Counted from the first letter of the stretch, positions 17,019 to 25,197 are shown. The stretch is DNA of 64,000 bases from Streptomyces venezuelae (GCF_008642295.1 NZ_CP029190.1:3765501-3829500); one strand, 5' to 3'. Notes: generated by a model from the letters alone, not told the origin. A program made the numbers and translations.

Positions 17019-17027
17019 TGTGGACAG
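17019..17027 (-). promoter_or_regulatory. DnaA-box-like 9-mer
   Basis: TGTGGACAG reads CTGTCCACA on the minus strand, within the Streptomyces DnaA-box consensus (T/C)(T/C)(G/A/C)TCCACA. It lies 28 bp before the DUF5819 start. Confidence 0.4.
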
Positions 17028-17054
17028 CGCTCCGCCGGAGCGGATGGGAACGGG

Positions 17055-17732
17055 ATGGATTCGGACCGGAACCGGGCGGACCGGGAGCGCCGGGAGCACG
17101 GGGAGATCGGGGAGAACGCGGAAAGCAGGGGGATCGCGGCCCTGCCCACCCCGTACCGGGTCGTCGCCGCCCTCGCCCTCGGTGCCGTCGCCGTGGCCGG
17201 CTCCCTGCACCTCGCCCTGGTCTTCCTGCACGTGGCACCGGCCAATACGGTCGGCAAGCGGCACGCGCAGACGGTCGACGAATGGATCTACCCCGAGTTC
17301 GAACAGAACTGGAAGCTGTTCGCCCCCAACCCGCTGCAACAGAACATCGCCGTCGAGGCCCGCGCCCAGGTGCGGACGGCGGAGGGCGAGCGGATCACCA
17401 CCGGCTGGCGGGACCTCTCGGCGGAGGACGGCGCCGCGATACGCGGCAATCCCTTCCCCAGCCATGTGCAGCAGAACGAGCTGCGCCGGGCCTGGGACTT
17501 CTTCACCGGCTCGCACGACGAGGAGAACCGCCCCACCGGCGAGCGCGGCGAACTCTCCGAGGCCTACCTCCAGCGGATCGTCCTGGGCCGGCTCCGGCCG
17601 GAGTTTCCCGGGGGCCGGGTGCTGAAGGTGCAGCTGCGCTCGGCGACCACGGCGGTCCCGGCGCCGAAGTGGAGCTCCGAGAACACCGATACGCAGACCT
17701 ACTTCCGGGAGCTCCCGTGGTGGACCGTGTGA
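17055..17732 (+). CDS. DUF5819 family protein (SdpA-like)
   Basis: 225 residues. A charged N-terminus rich in Arg/Glu precedes one membrane helix (VVAALALGAVAVAGSLHLAL, about residues 38-58); the rest is probably extracytoplasmic. The motif PEFEQNWKLFAPNPLQQN matches the Trp-x-Leu/Phe-Phe-x-Pro-x-Pro signature of DUF5819 and, by eye, SdpA of the Bacillus Sdp cannibalism system. The next gene encodes an HTTM protein as SdpB does, overlapping by 4 bp. No SdpC-like toxin gene is nearby. The function in Streptomyces is unknown. Confidence 0.8.
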   Translation: MDSDRNRADRERREHGEIGENAESRGIAALPTPYRVVAALALGAVAVAGSLHLALVFLHVAPANTVGKRHAQTVDEWIYPEFEQNWKLFAPNPLQQNIAVEARAQVRTAEGERITTGWRDLSAEDGAAIRGNPFPSHVQQNELRRAWDFFTGSHDEENRPTGERGELSEAYLQRIVLGRLRPEFPGGRVLKVQLRSATTAVPAPKWSSENTDTQTYFRELPWWTV

Positions 17733-19048
17733 GCCGCCCGGAGACCGGAGCGGTGGCCGGTCCGGAGACCGGTCCGGTGGCCGCCGCGCTCGCCGCGGTC
17801 CGGCGCGGCCTGGCCCAGGTCACCGGGCAGGCCCTGGGCCCGTACCAGAGCGCAGTGGTCCGGATCGGCTTCGCGGCCACCTGGCTGGTCTTCCTGCTGC
17901 GGGAGTTCCCGCACCGCCGCGAGCTGTACGGGCCGGACAGCCCCTGGGGCTTCGACCTGGCCCAGCGCCTGGTGGCGTCCAACGACGCGTTCACCGTGCT
18001 GCTGTGGAGCGACTCGGCCGTCTGGTTCGAGGCCGTCTACGCGCTGGCCGTGCTGTCCTCGGTGCTGATGCTGCTCGGCTGGCACACCCGGGCCTCCTCG
18101 GTGCTGTTCATGGTGGGAGTGCTGTCCCTCCAGAACCGCAGCGTGTTCATGGGCGACGGCGGCGACAACGTGGTCCACCTGATGGCGGTCTACCTGGTGC
18201 TGACCCGGTGCGCCCAGGTGTGGTCGCTGGACGCCCGCCGGACCGCCCGGGCGGGTCCCGCGCGGGGAGTCGCCGGGCCGCTGCTCTGGGGCGTGCTCGG
18301 CCTGTGTCTGGTGTACGCGGTGGCCACGGACCGGCTCGGCACCGGCTGGTCGGCGTTCTTCCTGTGGCTGTGGATTGTTCAGGGCCTGTGGTGGGCGGTG
18401 GAGCGGCGCGAGCCGGCCGGCGACGGCCGGGCGCTGCTCGACGTGCTGGCCAACATGGTGCACAACGCGGCCCTGCTGGTGATCATGGCGGAGGTCTGCC
18501 TGATCTACGCGACGGCGGGCTGGTACAAGATCCAGGGCTCGCGCTGGCAGGACGGGACCGCCCTGTACTACCCGCTGGGGCTGGACTACTTCACGCCCTG
18601 GCCCGCGCTGTCGGCGCTGGTGGCGGGGAGCGGGACCCTGGTGATGCTGCTGACCTACGGGACGGTGGCGGTCCAGGTCGCCTTCCCGTTCACCGTGTTC
18701 AACCGGCGGATCAAGAACGTGCTGCTGGCCGTCATGGTGCTGGAGCACCTGGGGATCGCGGTGCTGCTGGGGCTGCCGGTGTTCTCGCTGGCGATGATCG
18801 CGGCGGATGCGGTGTTCCTGCCGACGGCCTTCCTGCTGTGGGCGGGGGCCAGGGCGGCGGCCCTGCGGAGGCGGCTTCCCGCCCGGTCCGCCCCGGCAGC
18901 CGCCGCGCGTCCTCCGCACCCGCGCAGTCCGCACGACGGCGAGGGCGCGGGCGTCGCGGGCGAGGGCGCGGGAGGCGGGCCGGAGACGGTGGGTGCGCCC
19001 GCGGGCCGGGGGCCCGCAGCGGCTCCGGAGGCCTCGGAGGCCTCGTAG
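17729..19048 (+). CDS. HTTM-domain membrane protein (SdpB-like)
   Basis: 439 residues with many hydrophobic helices from about residue 45 to 385, such as FAATWLVFLLREF, AVLSSVLMLLGW, TGWSAFFLWLWIVQGLWW and LLVIMAEVCLIYATAGWYKI. HTTM proteins share the membrane part of vitamin-K-dependent gamma-carboxylases. The last 60 residues are a disordered Ala/Gly/Pro tail. The start is GTG at 17729 in a GTGTGA overlap with the upstream stop; GTGs at 17717 and 17720 are alternatives. Pairing with the DUF5819 protein mirrors SdpA/SdpB, which mature the SdpC toxin; the substrate here is not apparent. Confidence 0.82.
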   Translation: MSRPETGAVAGPETGPVAAALAAVRRGLAQVTGQALGPYQSAVVRIGFAATWLVFLLREFPHRRELYGPDSPWGFDLAQRLVASNDAFTVLLWSDSAVWFEAVYALAVLSSVLMLLGWHTRASSVLFMVGVLSLQNRSVFMGDGGDNVVHLMAVYLVLTRCAQVWSLDARRTARAGPARGVAGPLLWGVLGLCLVYAVATDRLGTGWSAFFLWLWIVQGLWWAVERREPAGDGRALLDVLANMVHNAALLVIMAEVCLIYATAGWYKIQGSRWQDGTALYYPLGLDYFTPWPALSALVAGSGTLVMLLTYGTVAVQVAFPFTVFNRRIKNVLLAVMVLEHLGIAVLLGLPVFSLAMIAADAVFLPTAFLLWAGARAAALRRRLPARSAPAAAARPPHPRSPHDGEGAGVAGEGAGGGPETVGAPAGRGPAAAPEASEAS

Positions 19049-19051
19049 GCT
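19046..19051 (+). promoter_or_regulatory. -10 element of leaderless SpoU methyltransferase gene
   Basis: TAGGCT includes the stop codon of the HTTM gene and ends 7 nt before the ATG at 19059, with no ribosome site between. Confidence 0.45.
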
Positions 19052-19058
19052 CGTGCGC

Positions 19059-19835
19059 ATGAGCGACGGACAGCAGGCGGCGGACACGGTACGGGCATGG
19101 CGGGAGGCGGCGGCGGACGACCGGGTCGTCCTGCTCGACGGGTTCCATGCGCTGAAGCACGCCCTGCGGTTCGGCGCGGAGCTGCGGGCCGTGGTCGCCG
19201 AGGACCCGGAGGCGGTGCTCGCACTGGCCGAGGACCTCGCCCCCGACGTGCGCAAGGACCTCGCCGCCCTGGTCCGGCCCGGCCCGCTCGGGGAGCTGGT
19301 GGCCCGGGTGCACCCGACCCGGGTGGCGGCCCTGGCCGTCCGGCCGGACCCCGCCGCCGGGCGGGCGGCACTGGACCGGCTGCCCCGCAGTGCGCCCGTC
19401 GTCCTCCTCGACAACCCCCGCAACCTCGGCAATGTGGGCGCCGTGGTCCGGCTCGCCGCCGGGTTCGGCGCCACCGGCGTCGTCACCCGCGGCGATCTCG
19501 ACCCCTGGCACCCGAACGTGGTGCGGGCCGGTGCGGGCCTGCACTACGCCACCACCGTCGACCGGGTCACCCTCGACACGCTGCCGCCCGGCCCGCTGTA
19601 CGCACTCGACCCGGAGGGGGCGGACATCCGCGCCGTCACCCTGCCCGACGACGCGGTGCTGGCCTTCGGCTCCGAGCGGCAGGGCCTGTCCCCGGAGCTC
19701 CGGGCCCGGGCCGACCGGCTGGTCTCGCTGCCGATGCGCCCGCAGGTCTCCAGCTACAACCTCGCCACCAGCGTGGCCATGACCCTCTTCCACTGGGGTG
19801 GTCCGCCGGCCGAGGACGCGGGCAGCGGCGCCTAG
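19059..19835 (+). CDS. SpoU/TrmH-family RNA 2'-O-methyltransferase
   Basis: 258 residues. The N-terminal substrate-binding part (about 1-105) precedes a SPOUT domain whose three knot motifs are present: LLDNPRNLGNVGAVVRLA, LAFGSERQGLSPELR and MRPQVSSYNLATSVAM. The family methylates ribose 2'-OH groups of rRNA or tRNA with S-adenosylmethionine. The exact RNA target cannot be told. A hairpin terminator follows the stop. Confidence 0.92.
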   Translation: MSDGQQAADTVRAWREAAADDRVVLLDGFHALKHALRFGAELRAVVAEDPEAVLALAEDLAPDVRKDLAALVRPGPLGELVARVHPTRVAALAVRPDPAAGRAALDRLPRSAPVVLLDNPRNLGNVGAVVRLAAGFGATGVVTRGDLDPWHPNVVRAGAGLHYATTVDRVTLDTLPPGPLYALDPEGADIRAVTLPDDAVLAFGSERQGLSPELRARADRLVSLPMRPQVSSYNLATSVAMTLFHWGGPPAEDAGSGA

Positions 19836-19849
19836 GCTGCCGCCGGGTC

Positions 19850-19880
19850 GCCCGCACCCCGGCAGAGCCGGGGCGCGGGC
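19850..19880. terminator. Bidirectional hairpin between SpoU gene and paaN
   Basis: GCCCGCACCCCGGC pairs with GCCGGGGCGCGGGC around an AGA loop, with a single mismatch. It lies between the two convergent stop codons and could serve either strand. There is no clear T tract. Confidence 0.7.
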
Positions 19881-19897
19881 ACCTGGCTGCGTGGCAG

Positions 19898-21583
19898 CTA
19901 CGCCTGGCGGCGGACCTCCACCACACGGAACCGGTTGGAGACGAACGCGCCGTCGCACAGGGCCGCGTTGGCCGCCGGGTTGCCGCCGGAGCCGTGGAAG
20001 TCCGAAAAGGCCGCGGTCTGGTTCACATACACCCCGCCCGTGAGGTTCAGGGAGAGCTGCGCGGACTCCTCCAGACAGACCTCCTCGATCGCCCGCTCGG
20101 TGTCGGCCGAGGTGGTGTACGCGCCGACGGTCATCGCGCCCTTCTCCCGGACGGTGCGCCGCAGCAGGCCGAGCGCGTCGTCGGTGGAGTCCACGGCCAC
20201 CGCGAAGGAGACCGGGCCGAAGCACTCCGACAGGTACGGGGCCGAGTCGTCGGGCTTGGCGGCGTCCAGCTTGACCATCACCGGCGTACGGACCACGGCG
20301 TCGGGGAAGTCCGGGTTCGCGACCTCACGGGAGGCCAGGGCGACCTCGCCGAGCCCGGCCGCCGCCTCCAGCCGCGCCTTCACATCCGGGTTGACCAGCG
20401 CGCCCAGCAGGGCGTTGGCCCGGGCGTCGTCACCCAGCAGCTTCTCCACGGCGCCGGCCAGGTCGGCGACCAGCGCGTCATACGACTTGTGGCCGTCGTC
20501 CGTGGCGATGCCCTCGCGGGGGATCAGCAGGTTCTGCGGGGTGGTGCACATCTGGCCGCTGTAGAGGGACAGGGAGAACGCCAGGTTGGCGAGCATGCCC
20601 TTGTAGTTGTCGGTGGAGTCCACGACCACCGTGTTGACGCCGGCCTTCTCCGTGTAGACCTGCGCCTGCCGGGCGTTGGTCTCCAGCCAGTCGCCGAAGG
20701 CGGTGGAGCCGGTGTAGTCGATCAGCTTGATCTCCGGGCGGACCGCCAGGGTCTTGGCGATGCCCTCCCCCGGGTGTTCGGTGGCCAGGGCGACCAGGTT
20801 CGGGTCGAAGCCCGCCTCGGCCAGCACCTCGCGCGCCACCTGCACGGTCAGGGCGAGCGGCAGCACGGCCCGCGGGTGCGGCTTGACCAGCACCGCGTTG
20901 CCGGTCGCCAGGGAGGCGAAGAGGCCCGGGTAGCCGTTCCAGGTGGGGAAGGTGTTGCAGCCGATGACCAGCGCGATGCCGCGCGGCACGGCGGTGAAGG
21001 TCTTGCCCAGGTTCAGCGGGTCCTTCTTGCCCTGCGGCTTCGACCAGTCGGCCGCGCCCGGAACCCGGGTCTGCTCCTCGTACGCATACGCCACCGCCTC
21101 CAGGCCGCGGTCCTGTGCGTGCGGGCCGCCGGCCTGGAACGCCATCATGAAGGCCTGGCCGCTGGTGTGCATCACCGCATGGGCGAATTCGTGCGTGCGG
21201 GCGCCGATCCGGGCCAGGATCTCGATACAGACCAGGGCGCGCGCCTCCGGTCCGGCGTCCCGCCAGGCGGCCATGCCGGCCTTCATGGCGGGCAGCAGTA
21301 CGTCCGGGTCGGCGTGCGGGTACTCCACGCCCAGCTCCGGCCCGTACGGCGACACCTCGCCGCCGGTCCAGCCGTCGGTGCCGGGCTGGCCGAGGTCGAG
21401 CCGCGAGTGGCGGACGTCCTCGAAGGCCTTCAGGCCGTCGGCCGGGGCGGTCTCCCCGTATGCCTTGGGGTGCTCGGGGTGCGGGGACCAGTAGGCGCGG
21501 CTGCGGATGGCGTCCAGGGCCGCATCGAGCGTGGGTCGGTGCTTGTCGGAAAGCTGAGCGGCGGACAGGTCGGCGGCGGCCAT
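19898..21583 (-). CDS. paaN: Phenylacetate degradation aldehyde dehydrogenase PaaN
   Basis: 561 residues, the length of the PaaN family. The aldehyde dehydrogenase fold shows the cofactor-binding stretch PRGIALVIGCNTFPTWNGYP and the catalytic cysteine in SLYSGQMCTTPQNL; the N-terminus (HRPTLDAALDAI, YWSPHPEHPKAYG) is PaaN-specific. It probably oxidises the semialdehyde formed after ring opening; the hydratase half of the PaaZ-type fusion is not seen. GAGGAG lies 9 nt before the ATG. It is divergent from paaH, with a PaaR-type operator in the shared promoter. Confidence 0.93.
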   Translation of the reverse strand: MAAADLSAAQLSDKHRPTLDAALDAIRSRAYWSPHPEHPKAYGETAPADGLKAFEDVRHSRLDLGQPGTDGWTGGEVSPYGPELGVEYPHADPDVLLPAMKAGMAAWRDAGPEARALVCIEILARIGARTHEFAHAVMHTSGQAFMMAFQAGGPHAQDRGLEAVAYAYEEQTRVPGAADWSKPQGKKDPLNLGKTFTAVPRGIALVIGCNTFPTWNGYPGLFASLATGNAVLVKPHPRAVLPLALTVQVAREVLAEAGFDPNLVALATEHPGEGIAKTLAVRPEIKLIDYTGSTAFGDWLETNARQAQVYTEKAGVNTVVVDSTDNYKGMLANLAFSLSLYSGQMCTTPQNLLIPREGIATDDGHKSYDALVADLAGAVEKLLGDDARANALLGALVNPDVKARLEAAAGLGEVALASREVANPDFPDAVVRTPVMVKLDAAKPDDSAPYLSECFGPVSFAVAVDSTDDALGLLRRTVREKGAMTVGAYTTSADTERAIEEVCLEESAQLSLNLTGGVYVNQTAAFSDFHGSGGNPAANAALCDGAFVSNRFRVVEVRRQA

Positions 21584-21636
21584 CAAGACCAACTCCTCGT
21601 TGAGCCGGGCGTAGCGGAGCAGACACGAGTTAGAGT

Positions 21637-21654
21637 AACCGAACGATCGGTCGG
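21637..21654. promoter_or_regulatory. Probable PaaR (TetR) operator, copy 2
   Basis: AACCGAACGATCGGTCGG, identical over 18 bases to the reverse complement of the site upstream of paaA. It lies in the 124-bp region between divergent paaN and paaH and so could control both. Confidence 0.72.
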
Positions 21655-21676
21655 GACAAGAGGGCCTGCGTCCCCC

Positions 21677-21685
21677 TGTGGACAA
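21677..21685 (-). promoter_or_regulatory. Perfect DnaA-box 9-mer
   Basis: TGTGGACAA reads TTGTCCACA on the minus strand, the preferred Streptomyces DnaA box. It lies 23 bp before the paaH start. Confidence 0.45.
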
Positions 21686-21707
21686 CCCATGCGAGAGGAT
21701 CGGGGAC

Positions 21708-23267
21708 ATGACAGCTATCGAGCGCTCCCGCACCGTGGCGGTCGTCGGGGCCGGGACCATGGGCCAGGGCATCGCCCAGGTCGCTCTTCTCGCAGGTCAC
21801 CGCGTGTTGATCCACGACGTCGACGAGGAGCGCGCCCGGGCCGGCCGGGACGCCGTACGGGACCGCCTGGTCCGGTTGATCGACAAGGGCCGGCTGGACC
21901 GGGAAGAGGCCGACGACGCGATCGGCCGAATCGATGCGGCCGGGGACCTGGCCGAGCTGGCCGGGGCGGCGCTGGTCGTCGAGGCCGTCGTCGAGGACCC
22001 CGGGGTCAAGCGCCGGCTGTTCGCCGCGCTGGAGGAGGTGGTCGCGCCGGACGCGCTGCTGGCCACCAACACCTCCTCCCTCTCCGTCACCGAGATCGCC
22101 GCCGGTCTGGCGCACCCCGGCCGGTTCCTCGGCCTGCACTTCTTCAACCCGGCGCCGCTGCTTCCGCTGGTCGAGGTGGTCAGCGGGTACGCCACCGACC
22201 CCGAGGCCGCCGAGCGCGCATACGAGACGATGATCGGCTGGGGGAAGGCCCCGGTCCGCTGCGCCGACACCCCGGGCTTCATCGTCAACCGGATCGCCCG
22301 TCCCTTCTACGCCGAGGCCTTCGCGGTGTACGAGGAGCAGGGCGCCGACCCCGCCACCATCGACGCCGTGCTCCGCGAGAGCGGCGGCTTCCGGATGGGC
22401 CCGTTCGAGCTCACCGATCTCATCGGCCAGGACGTGAACGAGGCCGTCACCCGCTCGGTGTGGGAGTCCTTCTTCCGCAGCCCCAAGTTCCTGCCCTCGC
22501 TCGCGCAGCGCCGGCTGGTCCAGTCCGGCCGGCTGGGCCGCAAATCGGGGCAGGGCTGGTACGCGTACGGACCGGACGCCAAGGCTCCGGTGCCGCACAC
22601 CGCCGGTCCCGAGGAGCCCCCGGCCGCCGTGACCGTGGTCGGCGACCTGGGGCCCGCGGCCGGCCTGGTCGAGCTGATCGGGGAGGCCGGGATCGAGGTC
22701 ACCGAGGTCGCGTCCGGCGGCCCGTACATCCAGCTGCCGGGGGAGGGCCAGCTGGTCCTCGCCGACGGCAAGACCGCGATCGAGTTCGCCGACGTCGTCT
22801 ACTTCGACCTCGCCCTCGACTACCGGGGTGCCACCCGGATTGCGCTGTCCGCCTGCGAGGACACCTCCGAGCAGACCCTCGCCGAGGCGGTCGGCCTGTT
22901 CCAGCGGCTCGGCAAGAAGGTCAGTGTCATCGGCGATGTCCCGGGCATGATCGTCGCCCGCACCGTCGCGATGCTGATCGACCTGACCGCCGATGCGGTC
23001 GCCCGCGGCACGGCCACCGCAGAGGACATCGACACCGCGATGCGGCTGGGCGTGAACTACCCGCTCGGACCGGGCGAATGGCACGACCGGCTGGGCCGCG
23101 ACTGGGCGTACGACCTGCTGCACCACCTGGACGAGCGGGTTCCGGGCGGTCGCTACGCGCCCTCGCTCGCGCTGTACCGGCTCGGCTACCAGGCGGATGC
23201 GGATGCGGATGCCGAAGCCGATGCCGAAGCCGGCAGCGGCGCCGACGCGGAAGGCGCAGCGGAATGA
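21708..23267 (+). CDS. paaH: 3-hydroxyacyl-CoA dehydrogenase (PaaH-type)
   Basis: 519 residues, the double-domain PaaH form. The NAD-binding Rossmann motif VAVVGAGTMGQGIAQVALLA is at residues 10-29, the catalytic region shows LGLHFFNPAPLLPLVEVV, and a second C-terminal 3HCDH domain (about 400-490) includes MRLGVNYPLGPGEWHDRLG. It oxidises a 3-hydroxyadipyl-CoA-type intermediate in the phenylacetate route. The last 20 residues are a repetitive Ala/Asp/Glu tail. Its stop overlaps the start of the TetR gene by 4 bp. Confidence 0.93.
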   Translation: MTAIERSRTVAVVGAGTMGQGIAQVALLAGHRVLIHDVDEERARAGRDAVRDRLVRLIDKGRLDREEADDAIGRIDAAGDLAELAGAALVVEAVVEDPGVKRRLFAALEEVVAPDALLATNTSSLSVTEIAAGLAHPGRFLGLHFFNPAPLLPLVEVVSGYATDPEAAERAYETMIGWGKAPVRCADTPGFIVNRIARPFYAEAFAVYEEQGADPATIDAVLRESGGFRMGPFELTDLIGQDVNEAVTRSVWESFFRSPKFLPSLAQRRLVQSGRLGRKSGQGWYAYGPDAKAPVPHTAGPEEPPAAVTVVGDLGPAAGLVELIGEAGIEVTEVASGGPYIQLPGEGQLVLADGKTAIEFADVVYFDLALDYRGATRIALSACEDTSEQTLAEAVGLFQRLGKKVSVIGDVPGMIVARTVAMLIDLTADAVARGTATAEDIDTAMRLGVNYPLGPGEWHDRLGRDWAYDLLHHLDERVPGGRYAPSLALYRLGYQADADADAEADAEAGSGADAEGAAE

Positions 23268-23857
23268 CCACGGCCCGCCGGGACACCTACACCCCCGAGA
23301 CGCTGCTCGCCGTCGCCGTCCGGATCTTCAACGAGCGCGGCTACGACGGCACCTCGATGGAGCACCTCTCCAAGGCCGCCGGAATCTCCAAGTCCTCGAT
23401 CTACCACCATGTCGCGGGCAAGGAGGAGCTGCTGCGCCGGGCCGTCAGCCGGGCCCTCGACGGGCTGTTCGGCATCCTCGAGGAGGCGGGTGCCACCCGG
23501 GGCCGCCCCATCGAGCAGGTCGAGTACGTCACCCGGCGCACCGTCGAGGTGCTGCTCGCCGAACTGCCGTACGTCACCCTGCTGCTGCGGGTCCGGGGGA
23601 ACACCCGTACCGAGCGCTGGGCGCTGGAGCGGCGCCGCGAATTCGACCACCGGGTCGCGGACCTGCTCAAGGCCGCCGCGGCCGACGGCGACCTGCGGGC
23701 CGACGTGGACATACGACTGGCCACCCGGCTGCTGTTCGGCATGGTGAACTCGCTGGTCGAGTGGTACCGGCCGCACCCGGACGCGGATTCCCGGGAGACG
23801 GACGCGCTGGCCGACGCGGTGGTCCGGATGGCCTTCGAGGGCCTCCGCACCTCCTAG
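23264..23857 (+). CDS. paaR: TetR-family regulator, probable PaaR
   Basis: 197 residues. The N-terminal TetR HTH covers about residues 10-56 (ETLLAVAVRIFNERGYDGTS, AAGISKSSIYHHVAGKEELL). The C-terminal ligand-binding domain is all-helical. It is coupled to paaH by an ATGA overlap, and two identical 18-bp near-palindromes occur only at the paaA and paaN/paaH promoters in this window. It is therefore the likely local repressor, responding to phenylacetyl-CoA in known PaaR systems. Binding here is inferred. Confidence 0.85.
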   Translation: MTTARRDTYTPETLLAVAVRIFNERGYDGTSMEHLSKAAGISKSSIYHHVAGKEELLRRAVSRALDGLFGILEEAGATRGRPIEQVEYVTRRTVEVLLAELPYVTLLLRVRGNTRTERWALERRREFDHRVADLLKAAAADGDLRADVDIRLATRLLFGMVNSLVEWYRPHPDADSRETDALADAVVRMAFEGLRTS

Positions 23858-23889
23858 CCACCGCACCTCCCAGCTGCCGCACCGCCCGG

Positions 23890-24504
23890 TCAGCGGGGGG
23901 CGGCCGGGCGGGCCAGCCGGGCGGTGAGGGCGGCCTTCGCGGCCGGCCAGTCCTCGTCCGTGATGGCGAAGACCACCGAGTCGCGGACGGCGCCGTCCCA
24001 CATCACCATGTGGCGGCGCAGGATGCCTTCCTGGGTGGCGCCGATCCGGGCGATCGCGGCCCGCGAGGTGGCGTTGCGGGCATCGGTGAGCAGCTCGACC
24101 CGCTGCATCCCGAGGGTCTCGAAGGCATGGCCCAGCATCAGCAGCTTCGCCTCGGAGTTGACGGCGGTGCGCTGCCAGGAGCGGCCGATGAAGGTCCAGC
24201 CGATCTCCAGCCGGCGGTGCTCCGGGACCACCTTCAGATAGCGGGTGGAGCCCGCGATGCGGCCGGTGGCCAGGTCGACCGTCGCGAAGGCCAGATCGGT
24301 GCCCGCCGCGTGCGCCGCCTGCGCGTCGTCGATCCAGGACCGGACCTCGTCGGGATGCGGGACCAGGGTGACGGCGAGGTTCCACAGTTCGCCGTCGCGG
24401 ATCGCCTCGCACAGCCCGTCGTGGTGCCGCTGGGCCAGTGGTTCCAGCCGGACGTGGTCACCCGTCAGGGTCAATGCGTCCAGAACCGGTGCATCCTGCC
24501 TCAT
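23890..24504 (-). CDS. GNAT-family N-acetyltransferase (RimJ/RimL type)
   Basis: 204 residues from the ATG at 24504, which has GGGGGA 5 nt upstream; an upstream ATG at 24525 lacks such a site. RimJ/L-like features include LTGDHVRLEPLAQRH, GSTRYLKVVPEHRRLEIGWT, QRTAVNSEAKLLMLGHAFE and RNATSRAAIARIGATQEGIL, the last forming the acetyl-CoA-binding region. Such enzymes acetylate protein N-termini or small amines. It converges with the TetR gene and lies between the paa and bkd regions; no link to either is evident. Confidence 0.88.
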   Translation of the reverse strand: MRQDAPVLDALTLTGDHVRLEPLAQRHHDGLCEAIRDGELWNLAVTLVPHPDEVRSWIDDAQAAHAAGTDLAFATVDLATGRIAGSTRYLKVVPEHRRLEIGWTFIGRSWQRTAVNSEAKLLMLGHAFETLGMQRVELLTDARNATSRAAIARIGATQEGILRRHMVMWDGAVRDSVVFAITDEDWPAAKAALTARLARPAAPR

Positions 24505-24555
24505 GCCATCCCCCGTGATGATCATCGAAGTGTCGGGGGGAGCGTACGGGGTGGC

Positions 24556-25083
24556 CTACTCCTCGCCCACCGGCGGCCCGGTCAGGACCGAGCCGTCCGC
24601 GGCCAGGTCCGTCTCCTCGAACACCAGCAGCGTCCTGGTGGAGAGCACCTCCGGCATGGACTGCAGGCGGGTCAGGACCAGCTCGCGCAGCGTCCGGTTG
24701 TCCGGGGTGTGGACCAGCAGCAGTACGTCGAAATCGCCGCTGACCAGGGCGATGTGCGCGGCTCCGGGCAGTTCGCGGAGCTTCTCGCGGACCGTTCGCC
24801 AGGAGTTCTGGACGATCTTCAGCGTGATGTAGGCGGAGGCCCCCTGTCCGGCCCGCTCGTGATTGATCCGGGCCGCGAACCCGCGTATCACCCCGTCGTC
24901 GATCAGCCGGTTGATCCGGGCATAGGCATTGGCACGGGAGACGTGCACCTGCTCGGCGACCGACCGGATCGAGGCGCGCCCGTCGCTCTGCAGCAGCTGG
25001 ATGATCGAGCGGTCGATGGGATCGAGGGGCCGGGGTGGCAGCGCGGGCACCTCACCCGAGCGGGCCATTTGTTCATCCGCCAT
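24556..25083 (-). CDS. bkdR: Lrp/AsnC-family regulator, probable BkdR
   Basis: 175 residues. The AsnC-type HTH lies at about 18-65 (LDPIDRSIIQLLQSDGRASI, VHVSRANAYARINRL) and an RAM/ligand domain at 80-160 (AYITLKIVQ, VSGDFDVLLLVHT). It is divergent from the oxoacid dehydrogenase operon with a 179-bp shared promoter, the arrangement of BkdR regulators of branched-chain catabolism. The ATG is preceded by AAGGAGG. A 34-bp inverted repeat upstream is a candidate target. Confidence 0.88.
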   Translation of the reverse strand: MADEQMARSGEVPALPPRPLDPIDRSIIQLLQSDGRASIRSVAEQVHVSRANAYARINRLIDDGVIRGFAARINHERAGQGASAYITLKIVQNSWRTVREKLRELPGAAHIALVSGDFDVLLLVHTPDNRTLRELVLTRLQSMPEVLSTRTLLVFEETDLAADGSVLTGPPVGEE

Positions 25084-25122
25084 TGCCCCCGGCCTCCTTG
25101 TCGTGGACGTCCTGTATCCATC

Positions 25123-25156
25123 CCAGGCTGTGGACATCCGTTTGTCCACAGCCTGG
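25123..25156. promoter_or_regulatory. 34-bp inverted repeat between bkdR and bkdA
   Basis: Perfect 14-bp arms CCAGGCTGTGGACA and TGTCCACAGCCTGG flank TCCGTT. It is a candidate Lrp/BkdR operator in the divergent promoter. The right arm also holds TTGTCCACA (25142-25150), a consensus Streptomyces DnaA box, and the left arm a one-base variant in opposite orientation. Confidence 0.65.
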
Positions 25157-25181
25157 AGCCGCCTGTAGCCAAAATGCGCTC

Positions 25182-25197
25182 CCGATCGAACAATCGG
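25182..25197. promoter_or_regulatory. Small inverted repeat before bkdA
   Basis: CCGAT and ATCGG arms around CGAACA. It resembles but does not match the PaaR-type operator. It may be a second regulatory site of the bkd promoter. Confidence 0.35.

Noticed and set aside
19097..23857. Long plus-strand frame running over the SpoU gene, paaN, paaH and into paaR
   Set aside because: Only its last part coincides with a real gene (the TetR regulator from 23264). Upstream it is out of frame with, or antisense to, recognised enzymes.
24505..24525. Upstream ATG as start of the GNAT gene
   Set aside because: The ATG at 24504 has a GGGGGA ribosome site at good distance; the upstream ATG does not.
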